Of a stretch of DNA of 64,000 nucleotides, positions 10,201 to 19,935 are shown piece after piece. The notes under the pieces are model-generated. The model saw nothing but the letters and a program-made list of their open reading frames with translations. It was not told where the DNA came from and searched no databases. Origin of the DNA: Pantoea cypripedii. Lineage in GTDB: Bacteria > Pseudomonadota > Gammaproteobacteria > Enterobacterales > Enterobacteriaceae. Every line of letters starts with the position of its first letter. The stretch's first letter is position 1. The DNA is taken from assembly GCF_002095535.1 (NCBI RefSeq), contig NZ_MLJI01000001.1:3978412-4042411 (forward strand), read 5' to 3'. The position numbers and the translations under genes were made by a program.

Positions 10201-10561
10201 GACACGCGTCGTGCTGACTATTCCAGCCCCCGCCGGGGTGAACAGCGACGAAGTGACAAACCTGCTTAAACAGGCGGCAGAGCGCTGTACCTATGTGCTG
10301 GATATGCCCGCACCGGATGTTTTCCTTGTCGATTTACAGCAGGGGATTCAGCTGTTTGAGCTGCGCGTTTACGCTGCCGAAATGGGACATCGCATGCCGC
10401 TGCGCCATGAGCTGCATCAGTTGATTCTGCATGGTTTCGCTGCGCACGGCATTGAAATGCCCTTCCCGCCTTTCCAGGTACGTATGGAAACGCTGGGCAA
10501 GAAGACACCGGCCAGTAACGGCGCACCTGCGGCACGGAATTTTAAATCAGGTGGGTTGTAA
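7229..10561 (+). CDS. mscM: Miniconductance mechanosensitive channel MscM (MscK/KefA-like large MscS family)
   Basis: Large inner-membrane channel that opens under membrane tension during osmotic downshock. The 1110-residue protein (E. coli 1107) starts at a GTG with a signal peptide ending STAFAAT. A long coiled-coil, Gln/Arg-rich periplasmic domain extends to about residue 460, followed by about eleven hydrophobic segments. The MscS core lies at the C-terminus, with the pore helix region LVAALGVGLGFGLQEIFANF near residues 905-925 and the beta domain IRIGDTVTIRDLTGSI after it. In E. coli the next gene is epmA. Here the next gene is mdh, in the opposite orientation. Confidence 0.95.
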   Translation: MRASLILLLSLWFSSTAFAATVPVASDLKQELDAAKSAKSSPSQTEQIQTLETALNFLAERDDSLERTKQYQQVIDDFPRLARELRQQLASLTDTSKAVRSNMSSAELDQEILQVSSQLLEEGRQAQQEQDRAREISDSLSQLPQQQTEARRAMTESDRRVQGAAAATTPQAQAQIYARQAENAANKARVDELELAQLSANNRQELARMRAEIHQRQATQLDNYLQALRNQLNNQRQREAEQALERTEQLAENSGDLPSIISDQFRVNRELSADLNQQAQRMDLVASQQRLSTNQTLQVRQALSTLREQSQWLGASNLLGEALRAQVARLPDVPKSQQIDNEMGQLRVQRLRYEDLLERQQSLRKEKQDDGTPFTSEQSRILEAQLKTQRELLNSLISGCDTLILEITKLKVSNTQLQDALAEVRDATHRYLFWTADVSTVDLNFPVDVAQSLGRLLSLDTLGQLGKALAMMFTSKETVLPILGALLLVGFSISTRRHYHAFLARAASKVGKVTQDQFSLTLRTVFWSILVAVPIPVLWAALGYGLQEAWPYPIAVAIGDGITATLPLLWAFMISASFARPNGLFVVHFRWPHTRVARAMRYYSLSVGLIVPLIMLLIAFANLEDREFSSTLGRLCFILICGALSIVTVSLKRAGIPLYLDKEGNGDNFVNRILWNLMIAIPLVAAFASCIGYLATAQALLARLETSVGIWFFLLVIYHIIRRWMLIQRRRIAFDRARQRRADMLANRARSEEEKDQPAGSSEAPEADEPIIDLDAISAQSLRLVRSLLTLIALVSVIVLWSEIHSAFGFLENIRLWDVSTTIQGVESIQPITLGSVLIAILVLIITTQLVRNMPALLELALLQHLNLTPGTGYAITTLTKYVLMLIGGLIGFSMIGIEWAKLQWLVAALGVGLGFGLQEIFANFISGLIILFEKPIRIGDTVTIRDLTGSITRINTRATTITDWDRKEIIVPNKAFITEQFVNWSLSDSVTRVVLTIPAPAGVNSDEVTNLLKQAAERCTYVLDMPAPDVFLVDLQQGIQLFELRVYAAEMGHRMPLRHELHQLILHGFAAHGIEMPFPPFQVRMETLGKKTPASNGAPAARNFKSGGL

Positions 10562-10566
10562 AAGTT

Positions 10567-10589
10567 GCGGCGCGATAAATCGCGCCGCT
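10567..10589. repeat. Palindromic repeat, copy 1 (mscM/mdh junction)
   Basis: GCGGCGCGA and TCGCGCCGC flank the loop TAAA, forming a near-perfect 9-bp hairpin between two convergent stop codons. The same sequence recurs at 18341-18363, 18388-18410 and 44412-44433. It has no strong T-run, so it could end transcripts only weakly. A small REP-like interspersed family is the likely explanation. Confidence 0.7.
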
Positions 10590-10594
10590 GCAGG

Positions 10595-11530
10595 TTACTT
10601 CACAAACTCCTCGCCCTGGGCGATATCTTTTTTCAGCGTATCCAGCATACCGGTCAATGCCTGCTGCTCAAAAGCGCTGAGCGGCCCGAGCGGTCGCCGC
10701 TCAACGATGCCGTTTTTGCCCAGCAGCAGCGGCTGTGAGAAGAATCGGGCGTATTCACCATCCCCTTCCACATAAGCACATTCCACCACATTGGCTTCGC
10801 CCTGCATGGCGCGCACCAGCGACAGACCAAAGCGCGCGGCTGCTTGTCCCATCGACAGCGTCGCAGAACCGCCTCCTGCCTTGGCTTCCACCACTTCGGT
10901 ACCGGCGTTTTGGATCCGTTTGGTCAAATCCGCGACTTCCTGCTCGCTGAAGCTGACGCCTTTTACCTGCGATAGCAGCGGCAGAATAGTGACGCCCGAA
11001 TGGCCACCCACCACCGGCACGTCAATCTCGCCCGGTTGTTTGCCCTTCAACGCCGCAACAAAAGTATTGCCGCGAATAATATCCAGGGTGGTGACACCAA
11101 ACAGGCGGTTTTTATCGTATACCCCGGCTTTCTTCAGCACTTCCGCCGCAATCGCGACCGTGGTGTTAACCGGGTTGGTGATAACGCCAATCAGGGCTTT
11201 TGGTGCAGTGCTCGCCACCTGTTCAATCAGGTTGCGGACAATGCCTGCGTTAACGTTAAAGAGGTCGGCGCGATCCATGCCGGGTTTACGTGCCACTCCG
11301 GCGGAGATCAGCACCACATCGGCTCCCTTCAGTGCGGGCGTGGCATCTTCACCACTGAAACCCTCAACTTTCACTGCGGTGGGAATATGGCTGAGATCCA
11401 CAGCCACACCCGGCGTTACCGGGGCGATGTCATAGAGCGAGAGAGCTGAACCTGCGGGTAATTGGGTCTTGAGCAGCAGTGCAAGCGCCTGGCCAATACC
11501 ACCAGCGGCACCGAGAACGGCAACTTTCAT
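10595..11530 (-). CDS. mdh: Malate dehydrogenase (NAD-dependent)
   Basis: TCA-cycle enzyme that oxidises malate to oxaloacetate with NAD+ in the cytoplasm. The 311-residue protein (E. coli 312) opens with the Rossmann motif [14 protein letters not shown]. It carries the active-site loop residues around [11 protein letters not shown] (substrate-binding arginines), NPVNTTV and the catalytic histidine in [12 protein letters not shown]. It is divergent from argR, as in E. coli, across a 430-bp gap. Its 3' neighbour differs: E. coli has degS-degQ there, whereas this window has mscM. Confidence 0.98.
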   Translation of the reverse strand: MKVAVLGAAGGIGQALALLLKTQLPAGSALSLYDIAPVTPGVAVDLSHIPTAVKVEGFSGEDATPALKGADVVLISAGVARKPGMDRADLFNVNAGIVRNLIEQVASTAPKALIGVITNPVNTTVAIAAEVLKKAGVYDKNRLFGVTTLDIIRGNTFVAALKGKQPGEIDVPVVGGHSGVTILPLLSQVKGVSFSEQEVADLTKRIQNAGTEVVEAKAGGGSATLSMGQAAARFGLSLVRAMQGEANVVECAYVEGDGEYARFFSQPLLLGKNGIVERRPLGPLSAFEQQALTGMLDTLKKDIAQGEEFVK

Positions 11531-12431
<901 letters not shown>

Positions 12432-12920
12432 AACCCTGCCTGCTACCGGCAGATTACCTGCCGGTAACAATCCTGCTATCTCCCCTTCTGCCGCCGCGCT
12501 TAAGCCAAAACACCCAGCAAACAATGCATTAAGCATATTCCCACCCGTTCTCACTCCCCTGGATGATTGGTAGGACCTTTTGGCCTGCTTAACCTTTCGC
12601 GCTATTTTACACTGCTTTACATACCAACATCAGCTGTATTGCCCACTCAATGCGTATCAGCCAGCTGGATCAACCGGGATATTTCGCACAGAAAGATAAA
12701 ATGACATAGCCCCTTGTTTTTACATGTAATTAACAGTGAATGGACAGAAACCAGGCGGTTTTTATAACTCTCAGTTATTAAAAGTTGTCATAAGGATAAA
12801 GAATAACAACCAAACATTATTAGCTGAATATTAATTTCATGGGTGATTAGATCTATACTTCTTTTCGTGATGCAAATCACAGTGAATAAAAAGAGAAAAA
12901 CAAAAGACGAGGAAATAATC
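12432..12920. other. Intergenic gap argR-yhcN
   Basis: 489 bp with no supported gene on either strand. It begins with a 9-bp stem (12444-12466, TACCGGCAG / CTGCCGGTA) that may help end argR transcription, although no T-run follows. The 3' half is AT-rich and should contain the yhcN promoter. I could not choose one -35/-10 pair with confidence. Confidence 0.4.
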
Positions 12921-13184
12921 ATGAAAGTTAAAACTACTATCGCAACCCTGAGCGTTCTATCCGCCCTGTCATTTGGTGCTTTCGCCGCAGATTCTATCAA
13001 TGCCGATCAGGCCATGAATCTGCAACCGGCCGGCACCATCAGTGTCAGCGGCACCGCCGGTTCGCCGATGGATATCCATCAGCAGCTGAGTGAAAAAGCA
13101 GACCAGCAAGGTGCTAAAGCTTACCGCGTCATCGAAGCGCGTAATGACAACACCTATCACGCTACCGCTGAGCTTTATAAATAA
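12921..13184 (+). CDS. yhcN: YhcN family (DUF1471) periplasmic stress protein
   Basis: Small secreted protein of the YhcN/BhsA/McbA family. Members in E. coli respond to acid or peroxide stress and affect biofilm, but their biochemical role is unknown. The 87-residue product begins MKVKTT with a signal peptide ending GAFAAD. The mature domain carries SVSGTAGSPMDIHQQLSEKA and the family's C-terminal NTYHATAELYK. The start at 12921 follows GAGG and aligns with E. coli YhcN (87 aa). A longer frame from 12843 has no support. It lies at the E. coli position, after argR, and is followed by a paralogue. Confidence 0.93.
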   Translation: MKVKTTIATLSVLSALSFGAFAADSINADQAMNLQPAGTISVSGTAGSPMDIHQQLSEKADQQGAKAYRVIEARNDNTYHATAELYK

Positions 13185-13272
13185 GTTTGCTGAAACAAGA
13201 TGAGCATGAAAGGCAGCCCATTTGAGACGCAGTTGCGCTCAGGTTGCCAGACAAAATTCAGGAGAGTGAATC

Positions 13273-13545
13273 ATGAAAACCAAATTATCTATCGCAGTTC
13301 TGAGCCTGGCCTCCGTTCTTTCTTTCGGTGCCAGCGCTGCCAACCTGATCACTAACGAACAGGCAGACAGCATGAATCTGCAACCGCTGAACCAAACCAT
13401 CAGCGTAAGTGGTCGTGATGGCGACCAGATGAATATCCGTCAGGAGCTGTCAGCCAAAGCGGATGCTCAGGGTGCCAGCCACTACCGCATCATTGAAAAC
13501 AATCAGAATGACACCTACCACGTCACTGCTGAACTGTATAAGTAA
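13273..13545 (+). CDS. Second YhcN family (DUF1471) periplasmic protein, tandem paralogue
   Basis: A 90-residue paralogue of the preceding gene. It has the signal peptide KLSIAVLSLASVLSFGASAA and a mature part with ISVSGRDGDQMNIRQELSAKA and a TYHVTAELYK ending. It shares both the family's SVSG and HxTAELYK landmarks with its neighbour but differs in between, so the duplication is not recent. It has its own AGGAG site. The two genes lie 88 bp apart on the same strand and a strong terminator follows this one, so they may be one transcript. E. coli has only one copy here. Confidence 0.92.
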   Translation: MKTKLSIAVLSLASVLSFGASAANLITNEQADSMNLQPLNQTISVSGRDGDQMNIRQELSAKADAQGASHYRIIENNQNDTYHVTAELYK

Positions 13546-13574
13546 TTCCTCGTCAACTGCTTGACGAACCCTTT

Positions 13575-13600
13575 GGCCCCGCTCGCCGGGGCCCTTTTTT
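13575..13600 (+). terminator. Rho-independent terminator after the yhcN pair
   Basis: GGCCCCG and CGGGGCC pair around a short CTCG loop and run directly into six T residues on the plus strand. It ends just before the stop codon of the convergent barstar-like gene. Confidence 0.9.
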
Positions 13601-13604
13601 GTTG

Positions 13605-13877
13605 TTACTTCACATTAAAGCGGAGCTGGCCTTCCAGCTCCTCTTCTGCTTCATCAAACAACAGAATCAACGCGCCATAACGGCGCTTCTGTCCCTTTCC
13701 TAAGTGAATAAATTCAATCTCCAGCGGCAACGGCAGTTGATCGCCAGTCACCGCTTCCCAGAGATCGTCCAGATCAATAATCGCTAAATCCGCCAGCGCA
13801 AAACGGTCACTGAACTGACGGAAAAAATGCGCCTGATCGACGATTTCATCGAAATCAAAACGTTCGATTCTCATCAT
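13605..13877 (-). CDS. yhcO: Barstar-like protein YhcO
   Basis: Predicted barstar-family (RNase inhibitor fold) protein. E. coli YhcO (90 aa) is the closest relative and its partner is not known. The ending [13 protein letters not shown] then [22 protein letters not shown] is nearly the same as in E. coli. The start is one of two adjacent ATGs (13877 or 13874) behind AGAGG. The longer frame to 13934 would add 19 residues without homology. No barnase-like RNase gene is adjacent, so this does not look like a classic toxin-antitoxin pair. It is convergent with the yhcN pair. Confidence 0.9.
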   Translation of the reverse strand: MMRIERFDFDEIVDQAHFFRQFSDRFALADLAIIDLDDLWEAVTGDQLPLPLEIEFIHLGKGQKRRYGALILLFDEAEEELEGQLRFNVK

Positions 13878-14018
13878 GACGATCCTCTCTGTGCCACTGC
13901 TGATTAAAGCGTTGAAATGATTGTGTCGTTGCAAAAGAAGGGGGACATCCTGCTCCGCCTGCCAGTTTGCATCCTGTCAGGAAAGTATAGATGGCATTAT
14001 CCGGGGGTTTTGTGACAG

Positions 14019-14046
14019 CGGGCCGCGCGATAAACGCGGCGGCCCG
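14019..14046. repeat. GC-rich hairpin just after aaeB
   Basis: CGGGCCG (14019-14025) pairs with CGGCCCG (14040-14046) around a GCGCGATAAACGCG core. It lies immediately beyond the aaeB stop and resembles the CGCGATAAATCGCG palindrome found elsewhere in the window. On the aaeB strand there is no clear T-run, so its role as a terminator is uncertain. Confidence 0.55.
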
Positions 14047-14048
14047 TT

Positions 14049-16001
14049 TTAGATTTGAATCAATGTGTTGCGGTACTTGCTCAACATCGCGGCTAACCGT
14101 TTCACTGGCTCGGTCACGCTGCCTGGTGCCGCATATTGCTGGAGTTTTTCCTGGTAGATATCCAGCTCCTGCAATAGCCGCTCAAAATAGACGCGTCGTT
14201 TATCATCGCTACGTGTCGAAATAACCTGGTCGGCAGTGGCGCGCAGCTGACGGTGGTAAGCCGACAGATCCGCATTGATCGGGACTTCTGCGTTACGTAA
14301 GCGCTGATGACCGATAATCAACGTCAGGGCGATACGATATTTATTGATATCACCGGGGAACAGGTTGAGCAGCAGGAACAATTGCTGATACAGCGCGGGC
14401 AGATGGTTCTCCCGGCGACGTGCCTGGTTGGTGGTCATGGCCGACACAGCCGCATACATAAAGCGGTTGAGCAGCTTACGTCCGGTACGCTCTTTCGATT
14501 TATCGCGAATCAGCAGAATCACCATCATCGCCACAAAACAGCCAATGACCTGACCGAGTGCGTTATCGAGAAACACGTTGAACTCGAACTTCATCGGGTT
14601 ATCGAGCACCAGCACGTTGATCGTACCGATCAGCGCCCCGAGCGTGCCGATCTGACGGCGCTGCACGAAAATCCCGCCAACAAAACCCAGCAGACCAATG
14701 GCAATACACAGCAGCAACATGCTTTGCTGAGTGGAAGGCATAATGTAGATAAAGTACAGCGCACCCAGTGGTACCGCGACGCTCATACCGTACAGGAAGT
14801 CTTTCGCCATCATCAGCGGGTTTGGCATACGCATCGCCAGCGCGGTGATTACCGCCAGCATCACCATACAACCGCTACCGGAAGTCCAGCCGGTATAGAG
14901 CCAGAACAGCGAGCCAAGCGCGGTAGCGACGAAAGTACGCACACCGTTAATCATCGCATGATGGGTTTCGGCAGAGCGCGCCTGAATCACAACTTCACGC
15001 TCAAGAATGCCCTCTTCCAGCGTGGTGATACGGCTGTTACTTTTCACGCCGTTAATCAGCAGCAGGTATTCAGTGGCGGCACCGACCCAACTGGCCAGCG
15101 TCAGTGGCGTGGTTTTACTGCTGACACCAATCACCCGACGCATAATCTTCATGCGCTTGTGGACATCATCAACGCTGCTGACGTCTTTCTCGATTAACAG
15201 GCGATATTGCGGCGGAATATAATCCGCACGTGAATTCTGGATCAGGAAAGTTTCGGCCGCCTGGGTAATCAGCGTTAACGACAGCGTGTTTAGCATCTGC
15301 AAACGACGGTTGCTGTTCTGCCAGCGCGATGATTCCATCATCAGTTGGCTGCGCATGCTGTTCAATGCTGTGGTACGGCGTACCAGCGCGCCCCAGGCTT
15401 TATCAACCTCGTCTTTATCACCGTGAGCAACACACAGTTGCAGCAGTTTGTACTGTGCCACCAGCAATGCATCCACTTCCTGGTCGATGACTTTTTTAAT
15501 CGAACGTGGCGAGAAAATCATGTCCGCCAGAATGGCGCAGAGAATACCCAGTACGATTTCGCTGCAACGTTCCACCGCAAATTGCGGGGCCAGCGTCAGA
15601 CCACCGCTGGCATCGGCGGTGACCACAATAATCAGCGCGGTGTAACCGGCCAAACCGAGGGCATAGGAATTTTCGACTTTGATCAGCGAAGAGAGCCAGA
15701 CGCAAAGTCCGGCCCACAGGCAGCACAGCAGCAGCATCACCACCGGTGCACGCACTGTCGCAATCATAATGGTCAGGGCCGCGATACAGCCGATGAAGGT
15801 GCCGATAATACGCAGAATACCGCGGTAACGCAGCGCGCCGGAGTAGGGATCGCCCCCGGCGGCAAAGGCGGTGCCACCCGCCACAATCCCGGCAGTCATC
15901 ACTGCCCAGCGCGGCGTTTCCAGATTGAAGTGAAAGCCAATCATCAGCGCTGCTACCAGCGCAAATGTCAGCTTCACCGGGAAACGCAGGAACTCAATCA
16001 T
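14049..16001 (-). CDS. aaeB: p-Hydroxybenzoic acid efflux pump subunit AaeB
   Basis: Inner-membrane transporter of the aromatic acid exporter family (FUSC-like), which removes p-hydroxybenzoate and related aromatic carboxylates. The 650 residues (E. coli 655) show two blocks of several hydrophobic helices (about 10-175 and 355-500), each followed by a cytoplasmic helical domain. This is the internal duplication typical of the family. It starts 9 bp after aaeA and is the last gene of aaeXAB. A GC hairpin follows the stop. AaeA would supply the periplasmic adaptor, and an outer-membrane channel is presumably encoded elsewhere. Confidence 0.95.
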   Translation of the reverse strand: MIEFLRFPVKLTFALVAALMIGFHFNLETPRWAVMTAGIVAGGTAFAAGGDPYSGALRYRGILRIIGTFIGCIAALTIMIATVRAPVVMLLLCCLWAGLCVWLSSLIKVENSYALGLAGYTALIIVVTADASGGLTLAPQFAVERCSEIVLGILCAILADMIFSPRSIKKVIDQEVDALLVAQYKLLQLCVAHGDKDEVDKAWGALVRRTTALNSMRSQLMMESSRWQNSNRRLQMLNTLSLTLITQAAETFLIQNSRADYIPPQYRLLIEKDVSSVDDVHKRMKIMRRVIGVSSKTTPLTLASWVGAATEYLLLINGVKSNSRITTLEEGILEREVVIQARSAETHHAMINGVRTFVATALGSLFWLYTGWTSGSGCMVMLAVITALAMRMPNPLMMAKDFLYGMSVAVPLGALYFIYIMPSTQQSMLLLCIAIGLLGFVGGIFVQRRQIGTLGALIGTINVLVLDNPMKFEFNVFLDNALGQVIGCFVAMMVILLIRDKSKERTGRKLLNRFMYAAVSAMTTNQARRRENHLPALYQQLFLLLNLFPGDINKYRIALTLIIGHQRLRNAEVPINADLSAYHRQLRATADQVISTRSDDKRRVYFERLLQELDIYQEKLQQYAAPGSVTEPVKRLAAMLSKYRNTLIQI

Positions 16002-16010
16002 ATCGCCCTC

Positions 16011-16940
16011 TTAACCAAACTCACGCAGGCGATTGAAAAACTGGGTCATTGGCGAGACTTTCGTCTGGCGATCTTTATCACCGGTGATCACCACGGTCGC
16101 AGTGGTACCCGCCGGGAAGCGATTACCTGGCTGATCATCAAGATGAATACGTACCGGTACACGCTGCGCCAGACGCACCCATTCCAGATTGGAATCGACG
16201 GTGGCCATACCTTTGCTATCGACGCTACTGCTGCTGTTGGTGACACCCGCCGCAATGCTATCGACAGTGCCGCGCAGCACGGTATTGCTACCCAGCGGCG
16301 TGATTTCGGCACGGAAACCCGGACGCACGCCATTCAGCTTGGTCTCTTCCATATAAGCCATCACATAGAAGGAATGCTGCTGTACCAGCGCGACGGCAAC
16401 GGAGCCACGCGTGATGAACTCACCTTCATACACATTGAGGTTGGTGACCCAGCCGTCAGAGGGGGCTTTGATGGTGGTGCGATCAAGATCGATCACCGCC
16501 AGATCGCGCGTCGCGATGGCTTTCGCCAGCTGATGCTCGGTGGTGGTCAGGTCGTTGTTCGCCTGATCGATGGCCTCACGCGACATCGCACTGGTGCCGA
16601 GCTGATTACGGCGTGCAGCTTCACGACGTTTTTCGTTAGCCACCGCCTGGTAATACTCAACGTCGGCCTGGGCCTGATCCAGCGCCATCTGGTAACGCGG
16701 ACGGTCAACCACGAACAGCGTGTCGCCCTTTTTAACCAGTTGGTTATCATGGACCGGCACATCGGTGATCAAACCGGTGACATCCGGAGAGATCGCCACG
16801 ACGTCGGCGGAGAATTTTGCATCACGCGTCCACGGGGATTCGGTGTAGAACACCCAGGCGCGGAAGATGATCACGATAGCGATGACAACCAGCAGGAGAG
16901 TAATCGCGTAGCGCGCGATTTTTCTTATTAGCGCTTTCAC
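16011..16940 (-). CDS. aaeA: p-Hydroxybenzoic acid efflux pump adaptor AaeA (membrane fusion protein)
   Basis: HlyD/EmrA-type membrane fusion protein of 309 aa (E. coli 310). A single N-terminal membrane helix (about residues 10-32) anchors it. It is followed by a biotinyl-lipoyl-like segment ([24 protein letters not shown], read here as two pieces), a short coiled coil and the second lipoyl half around [19 protein letters not shown]. It links AaeB to the cell envelope. Middle gene of aaeXAB, 8 bp after aaeX. Confidence 0.96.
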   Translation of the reverse strand: MKALIRKIARYAITLLLVVIAIVIIFRAWVFYTESPWTRDAKFSADVVAISPDVTGLITDVPVHDNQLVKKGDTLFVVDRPRYQMALDQAQADVEYYQAVANEKRREAARRNQLGTSAMSREAIDQANNDLTTTEHQLAKAIATRDLAVIDLDRTTIKAPSDGWVTNLNVYEGEFITRGSVAVALVQQHSFYVMAYMEETKLNGVRPGFRAEITPLGSNTVLRGTVDSIAAGVTNSSSSVDSKGMATVDSNLEWVRLAQRVPVRIHLDDQPGNRFPAGTTATVVITGDKDRQTKVSPMTQFFNRLREFG

Positions 16941-16948
16941 TTAAAACC

Positions 16949-17152
16949 TCAGACGAATAAACGGGATACAAGGTAAAACACACAGCAGTACAACGCTGTG
17001 TTAAAAAGTGCCGGATGCCAGACCAGATCATACAATCCACTTGGCGTCAGCACGCGTTTCACCAGCCAGAACAGCGCCAGCGAAACAATCAGTTCAATGA
17101 AGATGGGCGGGAAAGACAGCCCAAATACGACAAATACCGGAAGCACACTCAT
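16949..17152 (-). CDS. aaeX: AaeX, small membrane protein of the aromatic acid efflux operon (DUF1656)
   Basis: 67-residue protein with two hydrophobic segments (about 5-30 and 45-65), the same length as E. coli AaeX. Its exact job is not established, but it always precedes aaeA and aaeB. It is the first gene of the operon, divergent from aaeR across a 269-bp gap where AaeR would be expected to act. Confidence 0.93.
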   Translation of the reverse strand: MSVLPVFVVFGLSFPPIFIELIVSLALFWLVKRVLTPSGLYDLVWHPALFNTALYCCVFYLVSRLFV

Positions 17153-17421
17153 TACGGATCCTTAGTTCGACCTTGCCGGATTGCACCGATACCTGCCCGT
17201 ACGCCACAAAACACGACGGGTTGATGATAGTGGGATGACGGGTAGACTGATGGCAACATTCAGGCCGTTTGAGCTAATCATAGCGTATCATCTGACAAAC
17301 ATGGACAGATTTGCTGCCATGTTCAGGTGCGGTGAAAAGACCCAGCGTGCGTATAGTAACGCGCTTGACTATACGTTTTCTACATATTGTGAGCTAAATC
17401 ACTTTTTAGCCAGAGTAAACA

Positions 17422-18342
17422 ATGGAACGACTTAAAGGCATGTCCATCTTCGCCAAAGTGGTTGAATTAGGTTCCTTTACCGCCGCGGCTCGTCAGCTTC
17501 ATCTGAGCGTTTCGTCTATCAGCCAGATAGTCGCGAAACTGGAAGATGAGCTACAGGTTAAACTGTTGAATCGCAGCACCCGTAGCATCGGGCTGACCGA
17601 AGCGGGCAGAATCTATTATCAGGGCTGCCGCCGCATGCTGGCAGAGGCGATGCAGGTGCACGAGCAGCTGTATGCCTTCAACAACACGCCGATTGGTATT
17701 TTACGCATCGGCAGCTCCTCAACAATGGCGCAAAATGTCCTCGCCGATATGACCGGCGACATGCTACGCGAATATCCGGGGTTGAGCGTCAATTTAGTCA
17801 CCGGCATCCCGGCACCGGATCTCATCGCCAATGGCGTGGACCTGGTGATACGCGTGGGGGAGTTGCAGGACTCCAGCCTGTTCTCGCGTCGGCTGGGGGC
17901 CATGCCGATGGTGGTGTGCGCGGCGAAAAGTTATCTGGCGCAGCAGGGAGTGCCGGAAAAACCGAGCGAAATCGATAATCTTTCGTGGCTGGAATACAGC
18001 GTACGGCCAGATAACACCTTTGAACTGATTGCGCCGGAAGGATTGGTCACACGTCTGACGCCGCAGGGACGCTTCGTCACCAATGATTCGCTGACGCTGA
18101 TTCGCTGGCTGAAAGCCGGATGCGGCATCGCCTACGTGCCACTGATGTGGGTGATTAATGAGATCAACACCGGTGAGATCGATATTCTGTTTACGCAATA
18201 TCAGTCGGCACCGCGACCGGTGTATGCGTTATATACCGAAAAGGATAAGCTGCCGCTGAAAGTGCAGGTGTGTATCGATTATCTGACTGAGTATTTCAAA
18301 CGGGTGGCGCGCCAGTATCAGCAGCACCGTAAGAACGTGTAG
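17422..18342 (+). CDS. aaeR: LysR-type activator AaeR of the aaeXAB operon
   Basis: LysR-family regulator that in E. coli induces aaeXAB in response to aromatic carboxylic acids. The 306-residue protein has an N-terminal winged helix-turn-helix (residues 1-60, GSFTAAARQLHLSVSSISQ) followed by the LysR substrate-binding fold (about 90-295, starting GILRIGSSSTMAQ). Divergence from its target operon is the usual LysR arrangement and suggests binding inside 17153-17421. A clear T-N11-A site was not picked out by eye. A pair of inverted palindromic repeats follows the stop. Confidence 0.94.
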   Translation: MERLKGMSIFAKVVELGSFTAAARQLHLSVSSISQIVAKLEDELQVKLLNRSTRSIGLTEAGRIYYQGCRRMLAEAMQVHEQLYAFNNTPIGILRIGSSSTMAQNVLADMTGDMLREYPGLSVNLVTGIPAPDLIANGVDLVIRVGELQDSSLFSRRLGAMPMVVCAAKSYLAQQGVPEKPSEIDNLSWLEYSVRPDNTFELIAPEGLVTRLTPQGRFVTNDSLTLIRWLKAGCGIAYVPLMWVINEINTGEIDILFTQYQSAPRPVYALYTEKDKLPLKVQVCIDYLTEYFKRVARQYQQHRKNV

Positions 18343-18410
18343 CGGCGCGATTTATCGCGCGCCTTTTGCCGGGGCACCGCTGTAAATGGCGCGATAAATC
18401 GCGCCGCTAC
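18341..18410. repeat. Pair of palindromic repeats in inverted orientation between aaeR and tldD
   Basis: Two copies of the palindrome seen at 10567 lie at 18341-18363 (AGCGGCGCGATTTATCGCGC) and 18388-18410 (GGCGCGATAAATCGCGCCGC). Each can fold alone, and the two can also pair with each other to form one long stem around a 24-nt loop. They fill the gap between convergent aaeR and tldD and could act as a two-way transcription stop. Confidence 0.7.
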
Positions 18411-18424
18411 AGATCGGTGCTAAA

Positions 18425-19870
18425 TCAGGCGGTTCCGCCGACGGTAAGTTTATCCAGCTTCAGCGTCGGCTGGCCCACGCCAACCGGCACGCTCTGTCCT
18501 TCTTTACCGCAGACGCCAACGCCTTTATCCAGCGCCAGATCGTTGCCCACCATCGAAATTTGCTGCATGGCTTCGATACCGGAGCCAATCAGCGTGGCAC
18601 CTTTCACCGGTTTGGTCACTTTACCGTTCTCAATCAGATAGGCTTCTGAGGTTGAGAACACAAACTTACCGGAGGTGATATCCACCTGACCACCGCCAAA
18701 GTTCGGGGCGTACAGACCATATTCGACACTTTCAATGATGTCCTGCGGCGTGGATTTGCCCGCCAGCATATAGGTGTTGGTCATACGCGGCATTGGCAGG
18801 TGCGCATAAGATTCACGACGGCCATTCCCGGTAGGATTGACGCCCATCAGGCGCGCATTGAGCTTGTCCTGCATGTAGCCTTTCAGCACACCGTTTTCAA
18901 TCAACACGTTGTACTGGCCCGGCACACCTTCATCATCCACTGCCAGCGAACCACGCAGCCCTTCGATGGTGCCATCATCCACGACGGTACACAGCTCAGA
19001 GGCCACCAGTTGGCCCATTTTGCCGCTGAACACCGAAGTCGCGCGACGGTTAAAGTCACCTTCCAGACCGTGGCCCACCGCTTCATGCAGCAGCACGCCA
19101 GGCCAGCCCGCACCCAGCACCACGGGCAGTGTCCCCGCCGGTGCCGCAACGGCTGACAGATTGACCAGCGCCATACGGACTGCTTCCCGCGCCCAGGCAT
19201 CCGCGCGCACATCGCCGCTTTCATCGGCCAGGAAGAATTCATAACCGGTACGGGCACCGCCGCCGCTGGAGCCGCGCTCACGTTTGCCCTGATCTTCCAC
19301 CTGCACGCTGATAGACAGACGCACCAGTGGGCGCACATCGGCAGCCAGTGTGCCATCGGTGGCCGCCACCAGCACCTGCTCGTAAACCCCGGTCAGGCTG
19401 GCGTTCACTTCCTGCACGCGCGGGTCAGCGGCGCGCGCCACTTTATCAACACGATGCAGCAGAGCGATTTTATCTTCACGCGTCAGGCTATCCAGCGGGT
19501 TCACCGCTGCGTACAGCGAACGGTTGATCACCGCCGATAAGGTATGGGCCTTGCCATTCCCCTGTTCACGCACGATGCTGCGCGCAGCTTCAGCCGACTG
19601 ACGCAACGCATTCAGGGTGATTTGGTCCGCATAGGCAAAACCGGTTTTCTCACCGCTTACCGCGCGGACGCCAACGCCCTGATCGATATGGTATGAACCA
19701 TCTTTGATGATTTTGTCTTCCAGCACCCAGGATTCGTGGAAGCTGGACTGAAAATAGAGATCGGCATAATCCAGACGACGTTCTGAAAGCTGCCCTAACA
19801 GGGAAAAAAGGTCCTGCTGATTAATGCTGTTCGCAGTTAGCAACTGCTCACTTACCAGATTCAGAGTCAT
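18425..19870 (-). CDS. tldD: Metalloprotease subunit TldD
   Basis: Catalytic half of the TldD/TldE (PmbA) zinc protease, which trims microcin B17 leader peptide and degrades the antitoxin CcdA in E. coli. The 481-residue length is the E. coli length. The zinc-binding motif [11 protein letters not shown] lies near residues 260-270, and the C-terminal cysteine region [15 protein letters not shown] is present. The partner gene tldE/pmbA is not in this window, which is normal. It is the last gene of a minus-strand run beginning at csrD, 65 bp after yhdP. Confidence 0.97.
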   Translation of the reverse strand: MTLNLVSEQLLTANSINQQDLFSLLGQLSERRLDYADLYFQSSFHESWVLEDKIIKDGSYHIDQGVGVRAVSGEKTGFAYADQITLNALRQSAEAARSIVREQGNGKAHTLSAVINRSLYAAVNPLDSLTREDKIALLHRVDKVARAADPRVQEVNASLTGVYEQVLVAATDGTLAADVRPLVRLSISVQVEDQGKRERGSSGGGARTGYEFFLADESGDVRADAWAREAVRMALVNLSAVAAPAGTLPVVLGAGWPGVLLHEAVGHGLEGDFNRRATSVFSGKMGQLVASELCTVVDDGTIEGLRGSLAVDDEGVPGQYNVLIENGVLKGYMQDKLNARLMGVNPTGNGRRESYAHLPMPRMTNTYMLAGKSTPQDIIESVEYGLYAPNFGGGQVDITSGKFVFSTSEAYLIENGKVTKPVKGATLIGSGIEAMQQISMVGNDLALDKGVGVCGKEGQSVPVGVGQPTLKLDKLTVGGTA

Positions 19871-19935
19871 CGTTTCTCACTCAGTATTTGCTCGGATACT
19901 TCATAGCCTGCGGTAATTCCCCGACGGCGTCAAAT

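Noticed and set aside
13605..13877. Toxin-antitoxin pair built on the barstar-like gene
   Set aside because: No barnase-like ribonuclease gene is next to it, and the same lone gene is in E. coli beside yhcN.
15345..16931. 528-codon open frame on the plus strand
   Set aside because: Antisense shadow of aaeB and aaeA. Composition is rich in His, Arg, Thr and Gln, with no domain recognised.
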